Origin: Candidatus Altarchaeales archaeon
GTDB lineage: Archaea > Altiarchaeota > Altiarchaeia > IMC4 > QMZM01
DNA: 18,875 nucleotides
Direction of reading: 5' to 3'
Assembly: GCA_003663115.1 (NCBI GenBank)
Contig: QMZJ01000005.1
Coordinates: 1-18,875 of the forward strand
The notes under the pieces were generated by a model, which saw nothing but the letters and a program-made list of their open reading frames with translations, ran no database searches and was not told where the DNA came from. Made by a program: the position numbers and the translations under genes. This document shows positions 12,994-18,875 of this stretch, in pieces. The first letter of the stretch is position 1. Each line of letters begins with the position of its first letter.

Positions 12994-14664
12994 TTATTCA
13001 ACCTCCTCTATCTCCCTATGAGCTTCAGAGTTGTCCTCGCTCTCACCCTCAAGTGTCGGTTCTAGTTCTTCCCCTGCAATTCCCTCCTCAGCTTCTTCAA
13101 TTTCCATGCCCGTTATTCGTTCCTCTATCAGATTCTGAAGCTCTTTAAGAATCTTGTCCTCGTTTTTGTTCGTTAATTTTGCAAGACCAGAGGCCAATTC
13201 AATACTGTATTTCAATAAAATCTGCTTTCTTGCCTCTCTCTCAAGGGCCCTTCTCTTCCGTGAATGATACACATGGAATTTTCTTCCAACCTCCATTAAT
13301 GCAAAGCGCATTTCCCTCATGATCTCCCTATCCTCGGCGACGCTCTGTTTCCCAGCTGAGGTGTAGGGTATATAGGTTGAGACCAGATTTACGAAAACCG
13401 TAATTGGAGAATTCTCAAAATCCCTTATACCATATCTCTTCCATTCCACCGAATTTACCGCCTTGGTTATTGCACAGCCCCCGGCATCGAACAGCAGGGG
13501 GGCTTTATTCCCAAAACGCATTATCTCGCACTTGATCCCATCCCCAACGACCCTCCCGGCGTGACCCCCGTAGGCTATGGCAACCTCAACCAGAAAGGGA
13601 ATGCCTCCAGAATGCACCTTCGGGGGTCTGGTTACCACGGCTTCAAATTCTGGATCCAGGATATTTAAAACGGCATTTCTTATCTGCTCCTCACCTATAG
13701 CCTCTAAACCCTCGGTCGGTGGAGCCAGAAACTTTATCTTCTCTATCGCATTTATGATCTCCTCACACTCCGCCCAGGTAAGCCTTCGCGGATTTTTATT
13801 TAGATCAAAGCTGACGTGTTCCTGAATCTCTCTGACCTTTGCGTTGCTCATCCTTGAGAGTGTATTTACCAGGAATGAACTGACCTTCCTAGCTTTAGTT
13901 ACCTTGGACATATTGATAAGGTCATCGACCTCTAACCCCTTCGGGTGAACCTTTATCGCCATTGGTGGTTTTGGGATCCTTTCGCTGGATCTCTCAAATA
14001 CGGTCTTCCTGCCCTCCGGATCTATGAATATTATCCTTGCGTGCGGATTTGCGATCGCCGTCCTTCTCAGGTATTCGAATGGACCCCTCTCGCTTAGATT
14101 GAACTTAACGCCCTTTATCTCGATATCGAGCTCCGTTCCCCTCCAGTATTCGGCGTATTCCTCCTTGCTCAGAATATCCGCCCTGTTTTTTGTTATGTCG
14201 ATCATCAGCTCAACCTCATAAACCCTGCCATTTCCGGTCGATGTTCTGACCTTGATTGGCTTCCCCGTGGTTATCTGTGAAAACAATGTAACCCCTGCAA
14301 TCCCTATTCCCTGCTGCCCCCTCAATTGAACATTTCGGTGGAATTTTGTTCCCGCAAGCATCTTACCAAAAACGTCGGATATATGCTTTAGAGGAATTCC
14401 GGGCCCGTTATCTGCCCCGAAGACCCTGTAGTGCTCCGAATTTAATGCATCGATCCTGACCCGAATCTCGGGTAGAATTCCGGCCTCCTCACACGCATCA
14501 AGGGCATTGGTGACAATTTCATGCACAACAGTAGTTAATGACCTCAGTTTTCCCGAATACCCGAGATGAGCGCGATTTTTCCTGAAGAATTCGGTTATAG
14601 AGGTCTCTCTGAATTCCTTAAATAATTCATCTGCGTGCTTTTCTCTCGACTCCATAGTTATCAT
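12994..14664 (-). CDS. top6B: DNA topoisomerase VI subunit B (GHKL ATPase)
   Basis: This is the ATP-dependent clamp subunit of topoisomerase VI, 556 residues. GHKL motifs: N-box HEIVTNALDA with Glu49 and Asn53; DNGPGIP at 85-91; the glycine lid RGQQGIGIAG at 115-124. A helix-two-turn-helix region follows, then the transducer domain with the switch lysine Lys439 in PYTSAGKQSVAEDRE. The C-terminal 50 residues are strongly acidic (Glu-rich) and probably disordered. The start at 14664 (MITMESREK) or an internal ATG at 14655 (MESREK) are both possible. A TATA-like tatatt near 14680 would fit the internal start as leaderless, so top6B may also have its own promoter in the 58-bp gap after the KH gene. 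Confidence 0.97.
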   Translation of the reverse strand: MITMESREKHADELFKEFRETSITEFFRKNRAHLGYSGKLRSLTTVVHEIVTNALDACEEAGILPEIRVRIDALNSEHYRVFGADNGPGIPLKHISDVFGKMLAGTKFHRNVQLRGQQGIGIAGVTLFSQITTGKPIKVRTSTGNGRVYEVELMIDITKNRADILSKEEYAEYWRGTELDIEIKGVKFNLSERGPFEYLRRTAIANPHARIIFIDPEGRKTVFERSSERIPKPPMAIKVHPKGLEVDDLINMSKVTKARKVSSFLVNTLSRMSNAKVREIQEHVSFDLNKNPRRLTWAECEEIINAIEKIKFLAPPTEGLEAIGEEQIRNAVLNILDPEFEAVVTRPPKVHSGGIPFLVEVAIAYGGHAGRVVGDGIKCEIMRFGNKAPLLFDAGGCAITKAVNSVEWKRYGIRDFENSPITVFVNLVSTYIPYTSAGKQSVAEDREIMREMRFALMEVGRKFHVYHSRKRRALEREARKQILLKYSIELASGLAKLTNKNEDKILKELQNLIEERITGMEIEEAEEGIAGEELEPTLEGESEDNSEAHREIEEVE

Positions 14665-14722
14665 TCATTACATCTAATATATTGAAATTTCAGGTTTAAA
14701 ACTGCAAACATGAAAACAAATT

Positions 14723-15256
14723 CTACCCTTTTAGAAGACCTTCATAATCGGGAAATTCACGCTCTTGGGCCCTGGATCTTTCGAGGAATTTGTATACCGA
14801 AGAGTGTCTTGCACCCCTAATGAGTTTTAGTATGGCCTCCCTTGCGATCTCAACCCGATCGTACTTCCCTATTATCCCAACGCTCTTGCCATAAACCGAT
14901 ATGCTCGTATTCGTAATGCCCTCAATAACGTTCCTCATTTTTCCCTTCCTGCCAATAATTCGCCCCTTTTTCCTAGCCAGTTCTTTCTCGGATCTTATGA
15001 AGTCCGTCAATGGAATGATCTCCAGGACATTTTCTTCATCGAACAGCCTGAATGCGATCTCGGGGCTAAATCCACGACCAATTGCGAGAACGACATCCCT
15101 TGCCGTTAATATGCCCATGGGGTCCCCTTCGATGGATATATCCCCATCGTCTATCTTGAGTCGTGTGTTCGTCCTTTTCTCTATCTCTCTCTTTATTCCT
15201 CCCCCCTTACCGATCAAAACCGCAACCCTCTCCTCTGGAATCTTCAGGTACTGCAT
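14723..15256 (-). CDS. Archaeal KH-domain ribosome assembly protein (Dim2/Pno1/Krr1-like)
   Basis: This 177-residue protein has two KH modules. The first has VAVLIGKGGGIKREIEKRTN (GKGG at 16-19); the second has GRIIGRKGKMRNVIEGITNT (GRKG at 102-105). GRGFSPEIAFRLFDEE between them is a signature of the archaeal Dim2/Pno1-like family, whose eukaryotic members bind the 3' end of pre-18S rRNA during small-subunit maturation. In archaea this gene commonly travels with rio1, aIF1A and top6B/top6A. Here the link to top6 is kept, but the upstream neighbour is a divergent radical-SAM gene, not rio1. A TATA-like element lies about 29-30 bases before the ATG, suggesting it heads the operon. Confidence 0.9.
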   Translation of the reverse strand: MQYLKIPEERVAVLIGKGGGIKREIEKRTNTRLKIDDGDISIEGDPMGILTARDVVLAIGRGFSPEIAFRLFDEENVLEIIPLTDFIRSEKELARKKGRIIGRKGKMRNVIEGITNTSISVYGKSVGIIGKYDRVEIAREAILKLIRGARHSSVYKFLERSRAQEREFPDYEGLLKG

Positions 15257-15280
15257 ACATTACTTATTGGATTAGATCTC

Positions 15281-15295
15281 TTTAAATTTATTTAT
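15281..15295. promoter_or_regulatory. Shared AT-rich promoter core between KH gene and amrS
   Basis: tttaaatttatttat lies in the 61-bp divergent spacer. It is centred about 30 bases before the minus-strand KH ATG at 15256 and also about 30 bases before the plus-strand ATG at 15318, so one AT-rich patch may serve both directions. A weak gaggga at 15299-15304 precedes the plus-strand gene. Confidence 0.45.
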
Positions 15296-15317
15296 CTATG
15301 AGGGATAATTAATCGAT

Positions 15318-16358
15318 ATGAATGAGGCGATGTTATACAAGAAACTGGAGGACAAGAAGGTAAAATGTGGGTTATGTTCCCATGGTTGCACTATAGCAGA
15401 CGGAAAAAGAGGCATCTGCGGTGTTAGAGAGAACAGAAAAGGCACCCTCTATTCCTTAGTATATGGAAAGGCAATTGCCGCCCATATAGACCCAATTGAG
15501 AAGAAACCCTTCTTCAACTATCTTCCAGGATCTAAGAGCTTTTCCATCGCCACGACAGGTTGTAATTTTCGCTGTAAATTCTGTCAGAACTGGCAGATAA
15601 GTCAGAAGGCAGATAGCTATAAAGAGATGCCCGGTGAGAATCTACCGCCAGAGGATGTCGTGAGGTTGGCCAAGGAAAATAACTGTGAGAGCATCGCTTA
15701 TACCTATACCGAACCCACCATATTTTTTGAATACGCCTATGACACCTCCATATTAGCAAAGAAAGAGGGCATTGCCAATCTATACGTTACAAATGGATTT
15801 ATGTCCGAAGAGATGCTAAGGATCTATAAGAAGTATCTGAATGCAGCAAATGTGGACCTAAAGGCATTTACCGATAGATTTTACGGGGAGATCTGTAGCG
15901 CTAGTCTTGAACCAGTTCTAAATTCACTAAGGTTAATGAAAAAGCTCGGTATATGGGTCGAGGTAACGACCCTGGTAATTCCAACCCTGAACGATTCGAT
16001 GGATGAACTGAGGCAGATAGCGGAATTTATAAAGAACGAGCTGGGTAATGAAACGCCATGGCACATAAGCAGGTTCTATCCCCATTACAGATTAAAGAAC
16101 CTGCCTCAGACAGATATAGAGACGATTCACAGAGCCAGGGAGATTGGTCTGGATACGGGTCTGAGATATGTTTACACCGGTAATATCCCGGGGGATATCG
16201 GGGAGAATACCTACTGTTACAATTGTAATGAACTTCTGATAAAGAGATACCTCTTCACAGTCTATGAGAACAGAATAGAGGATTCAAAGTGCCCCAACTG
16301 TGGTGCGAAGATAGATGGTAGATTATTAGTGGATATTGAGGGATTAATAAAAAAATAA
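15318..16358 (+). CDS. amrS: AmmeMemoRadiSam system radical SAM enzyme
   Basis: This 346-residue radical SAM protein was formerly called PflA-like. The 4Fe-4S triad is Cys82-x3-Cys86-x2-Cys89 in TTGCNFRCKFCQNWQIS. An N-terminal cysteine cluster (Cys17, Cys20, Cys24, Cys34 in KCGLCSHGCTIADGKRGICG) and the ahead-placed HIDPIEKKPFFNYLPG block are typical of this family rather than of pyruvate formate-lyase activase. Two C-terminal CxxC pairs (CYNC, CPNC) suggest a further metal site. The system is defined by co-occurrence with AMMECR1 and Memo proteins; neither is in this window. The physiological reaction is unknown in my knowledge. It is probably cytosolic and is followed by the CCA enzyme gene after 51 bp. 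Confidence 0.9.
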   Translation: MNEAMLYKKLEDKKVKCGLCSHGCTIADGKRGICGVRENRKGTLYSLVYGKAIAAHIDPIEKKPFFNYLPGSKSFSIATTGCNFRCKFCQNWQISQKADSYKEMPGENLPPEDVVRLAKENNCESIAYTYTEPTIFFEYAYDTSILAKKEGIANLYVTNGFMSEEMLRIYKKYLNAANVDLKAFTDRFYGEICSASLEPVLNSLRLMKKLGIWVEVTTLVIPTLNDSMDELRQIAEFIKNELGNETPWHISRFYPHYRLKNLPQTDIETIHRAREIGLDTGLRYVYTGNIPGDIGENTYCYNCNELLIKRYLFTVYENRIEDSKCPNCGAKIDGRLLVDIEGLIKK

Positions 16359-16409
16359 AAATAATACTCACTAAACTAATAAACAGCAAATCCTAAACCT
16401 TAATCCAAG

Positions 16410-17756
16410 ATGAAAAAACTCCTAAGAGAAATCTTAAAGGAGATTACTCCAACGGAGGAAGAGCACGAACTTGAGAAGAGGATAATAGAGAGGATAAAGA
16501 AGAAACTCGAGAAGATGGGTGTAAGGCCCGTTCTGGTTGGTTCTCTGGCCAAAGATACCGATCTCAGAGGGGACAAGGACATAGACATATTTATCATGTT
16601 CCATAAAGATGTATCGAGGGAGGAATTGGAGGAGAGGGCCCTGGAGATAGGTAGGAAATTATTTAAAGAATTGAATGCAAGATACGAGATAGATTATGCG
16701 GAACACCCCTACGTCAGGGGATTTTATAGGGGTTATAACGTAGAGATAGTCCCCTGTTATGAAACAAAAGAACCGAGGTCTGCGGTAGACAGAACGCCTT
16801 ATCACACGAGATATGTGAGGAAGAAGATACGGGAGAATAAAAATCTGAGCGATGAAATAAGGCTCCTGAAACAATTTATGAAGGGCATCGGCGTCTATGG
16901 CGCCGAGGCAAAGGTTCAGGGATTTTCTGGATATCTAACGGAGCTCTTGGTTATAAATTATGGCTCTTTTGAAAATACACTGAAGGCGGCTACAAAATGG
17001 AAATTTAACCAGATCCTGGATCCGGAAAATCTCTGGGAGGATAAAGAGCCGTTAAAGTACTTCTTCCCGGATGCGAGTTTAATAGTCATAGATCCAATAG
17101 ACGAGAACAGAAATGCTGCCGCCGCAGTCTCGAGACAGAGATTGGCGGAATTCATTGTAGCCAGTATAGAATTTTTAAAGTCTCCGGGCAGGGAGTTCTT
17201 CTTTCCCCCCGAGGAGAGATTGCCGAGCAAGAGGGAACTTTCTCGGAGAATGAGATCGAGGGGGACCAAACTGATGGGAATTCTATTCAAGCACTCCAGG
17301 ATAAATCCGAACAGCCTCTATCCACAGCTGAGAAAAACCGCTATTGCTCTAAAAAAATCGATAGATGAATTCGATTTCAGAATCCTTAAATTCGATCTAT
17401 GGACGGATGAGAATAACCTTTCGGTCATATTACTCGATTTCGAGGTATGGAGATTACCGAGGATAAGGCATCACCTGGGACCGCCGATAGATAAAAATCT
17501 GAAGGATCAGGAAAACTTCATCGAGAAATACAGGGCTTATAGACCATATATAAAAAATGGACGCTGGGTCGTTGATACTGAAAGAGAATTTAAAAAAATT
17601 GAACAACTTTTACCGAGGTTAATTGAGGAGAAAAAGGGCTTTGGAAAGAATCTGAGGAGCGCGAAGAAGATAGAGATAATCGAGGATAGAGACATACTGA
17701 AGATCGATAATAAGGGCTTTCTGAGATTCATGGACAGGTTTCTATCTCCCTTATAA
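16410..17756 (+). CDS. cca: Archaeal class I CCA-adding tRNA nucleotidyltransferase
   Basis: This enzyme adds or repairs the 3' CCA of tRNAs without a nucleic-acid template. The nucleotidyltransferase motif is clear: LVGSLAKDTDLRGDKDIDIF, with Gly44-Ser45 and the carboxylates Asp57 and Asp59, and the third acidic residue, here Glu112, in GYNVEIVPCYE; Asp is common at this place in relatives. RTPYHTRYVRKK and VQGFSGYLTELLVINYGSF are further archaeal class I blocks for ATP/CTP and tRNA binding. At 448 residues it matches full-length archaeal enzymes (about 440), with the tail and body domains intact. The amrS gene ends 51 bp upstream and may be co-transcribed with it. Confidence 0.96.
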   Translation: MKKLLREILKEITPTEEEHELEKRIIERIKKKLEKMGVRPVLVGSLAKDTDLRGDKDIDIFIMFHKDVSREELEERALEIGRKLFKELNARYEIDYAEHPYVRGFYRGYNVEIVPCYETKEPRSAVDRTPYHTRYVRKKIRENKNLSDEIRLLKQFMKGIGVYGAEAKVQGFSGYLTELLVINYGSFENTLKAATKWKFNQILDPENLWEDKEPLKYFFPDASLIVIDPIDENRNAAAAVSRQRLAEFIVASIEFLKSPGREFFFPPEERLPSKRELSRRMRSRGTKLMGILFKHSRINPNSLYPQLRKTAIALKKSIDEFDFRILKFDLWTDENNLSVILLDFEVWRLPRIRHHLGPPIDKNLKDQENFIEKYRAYRPYIKNGRWVVDTEREFKKIEQLLPRLIEEKKGFGKNLRSAKKIEIIEDRDILKIDNKGFLRFMDRFLSPL

Positions 17757-17840
17757 CGGATCCTGGACTTAAAGACTCAGACGTTTGAGGCTAAAAACTC
17801 TTTAGGTGAACGTCTCTACTGAGAATCTTTATGTGGGAGA

Positions 17841-18722
17841 CTAACCCGTCCTGTACAGGCTTCTGATAAACTCCGGGGAGATTACATCCCTCAGGATAAT
17901 ACAGGCAGAACCTATGTGATCATCATCCCCGGAGATAATTACGTCCCCATTTTTGACCTCAATTGCGTTCTTCTCGGCTTTCGTGAACATTATTGATGGA
18001 TGTAATTCACTGCAGTTAAAGGTTTCATTGGTTGCATTGAGCTTCTGGAATGCCGTGCTTATAGGCTGTAACTTGCATTCATTATCCTCCTTTATATGGG
18101 GGAATATCCTAATGAGGTTCTCCTCCACCTCCCACCTCTCTATTTTGCCATCGCCATTTATATCCCTCAGTACGTTCTCTCCCTGGATATAACCCAGTGC
18201 CCCCAGAACATCACCATAACCCCTCAGTGCCGGGCCCTTTAAATTGATATCCAAAATTACATTTATCCTCTTTGAATTCACAATTATATCTCTGATCTCC
18301 CACAGATTTTCTGGGCATTCAATTCCCTCTCTAATGCATGAAAAGACATTACACGCCTGTAAAATTTCCCTATCGGTATTCCCTCTTATGTATACGGCAT
18401 TTCTCTGGACATAGATGCCCTTTTCTCCCCTCTCTATAAATACCCTGTAGCCATAACGATCAACGGTTGAGATGGCAGAGAGCTCGAAATTGCACGTAGT
18501 TGCAGCTTTATTTGAGTTATTAAAGAGTGCGATGTTTTTCAGATACTGTATTTCAGAGATCGGAATCTGGGAATGGACGTTAACACCCGCTACCGTTGAC
18601 GCGTACGGATAGGTAACGGGTTGCTTCAGATGGATTACCATTACTGCAATTCCAGAAAGGATTATAACTGCTAAGATGGCCTTGCTGATTTTTCCCTTTT
18701 CCTCTCCAGCTTCTTCCGTCAT
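17841..18722 (-). CDS. Exported single-span protein with an EF-hand-type calcium loop, unknown function
   Basis: The 293-residue protein has a short charged N-terminus, one membrane helix at about 12-31 and a large, presumably extracytoplasmic remainder. Seven cysteines (77, 124, 129, 136, 216, 237, 274) could form disulfides; CNVFSCIREGIECPENLWEI at 124-143 is the most motif-like part. Residues 187-198 (DINGDGKIERWE) fit the canonical EF-hand loop perfectly: Asp187, Asn189, Asp191, Gly192, Ile194, Glu198. Only one loop is seen, as in dockerin-like or extracellular single-loop calcium sites. The family is not recognised. It converges on cca (84-bp gap) and diverges from the TYW3-like gene (43-bp gap). 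The start is the only ATG ahead of the membrane helix. Confidence 0.75.
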   Translation of the reverse strand: MTEEAGEEKGKISKAILAVIILSGIAVMVIHLKQPVTYPYASTVAGVNVHSQIPISEIQYLKNIALFNNSNKAATTCNFELSAISTVDRYGYRVFIERGEKGIYVQRNAVYIRGNTDREILQACNVFSCIREGIECPENLWEIRDIIVNSKRINVILDINLKGPALRGYGDVLGALGYIQGENVLRDINGDGKIERWEVEENLIRIFPHIKEDNECKLQPISTAFQKLNATNETFNCSELHPSIMFTKAEKNAIEVKNGDVIISGDDDHIGSACIILRDVISPEFIRSLYRTG

Positions 18723-18765
18723 CTTCTGAGAATTCTTAGTAATTGGAACTATAAATTTAAAACAA

Positions 18766-18875
18766 ATGGACTCGAGGTTTCTTCAGCAGAAGGAAAACTC
18801 AATGAGAAAGCTTGAAAGGGCAAAGAAGAACGAAGAGGTGGACCCGGAGATACTCTCACTGTTAGATTTCATAAA
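18766..18875 (+). CDS. taw3: TYW3/Taw3 wyosine methyltransferase, N-terminal fragment at window edge
   Basis: The open frame starts at ATG 18766 and runs off the window after 36 complete codons. FLQQKENSMRKLERAKKNEE followed by VDPEILSLLDFI matches the N-terminus of TYW3-family proteins (rK...L.KLekA...g.vDe.I..LldfIN), which methylate N4 of the wybutosine precursor at position 37 of tRNA-Phe using SAM. The diagnostic SSCSGRI-type motif would lie just beyond the end and cannot be checked. AT-rich tataaatttaaa (18750-18761) precedes the start but is too close to be its own leaderless TATA box. Confidence 0.65.
   Translation, partial: MDSRFLQQKENSMRKLERAKKNEEVDPEILSLLDFI

Noticed and set aside
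17779..17815. Inverted repeat agacgtt...aacgtct between cca and the EF-hand protein gene as a terminator
   Set aside because: The stem is 7 bp with a 23-base loop and no T tract; too weak to call.

Overview
This is a protein-dense, AT-rich archaeal chromosome segment. The strongest lineage markers are topoisomerase VI (top6A and top6B), an archaeal class I CCA-adding enzyme, the archaeal Dim2/Krr1-like KH protein, a ribose-1,5-bisphosphate isomerase and the start of a TYW3/Taw3 wyosine methyltransferase. Many starts have a TATA-like element about 24-30 bases upstream and no Shine-Dalgarno sequence, which fits leaderless archaeal transcripts. I cannot fix the phylum. The type III RubisCO/AMP-pathway marker, the citramalate-synthase type and the Thr-rich surface protein suggest a euryarchaeal, altiarchaeal or DPANN-like lineage (inference).

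Layout. 117-650 (+) is a nicotinamidase-like cysteine hydrolase. 663-2308 (-) holds a YfcE/MJ0936-type phosphodiesterase overlapping an NFACT (Rqc2/RqcH-like) protein that lacks the usual NFACT-R domain. Directly upstream is a 52-codon remnant of a VapC-like PIN toxin. 2520-3428 (-) argF and 3464-4393 (+) ribose-1,5-bisphosphate isomerase diverge from a 35-bp spacer with two TATA-like boxes. 4431-8522 (-) looks like one operon: a CimA-type alkylmalate synthase, a DUF434/PIN-like protein and two TadC/FlaJ-type (T2SF) membrane proteins, with no pilus ATPase in the window.

The interval 8523-9725 is the only long stretch without an intact gene. Its left part holds decayed minus-strand coding remnants. 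Its right part (about 9301-9691) is a mosaic of GC-rich palindromes with a 60-bp exact direct repeat near each end, plus duplicated hairpin modules. The right 60-bp repeat abuts the promoter of a surface protein (9726-11195, +) built from a signal/anchor, a beta-rich domain, a Thr linker, a PsbP/Mog1-like domain, a second Thr linker, a membrane helix and a charged tail.

11197-15256 (-) is a tight information-processing operon: KH protein, top6B, top6A and an uncharacterised 237-residue protein starting 1 bp after top6A. Diverging from it is the AmmeMemoRadiSam radical-SAM enzyme (15318-16358, +), followed by the CCA tRNA nucleotidyltransferase (16410-17756, +). A single-span exported protein with one perfect EF-hand-type loop lies on the minus strand (17841-18722). 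The window ends in the first 36 codons of a TYW3-like gene. Most genes are core housekeeping. The less ordinary material is the palindrome mosaic, the truncated NFACT protein, the topo VI-linked unknown protein and the two exported proteins.
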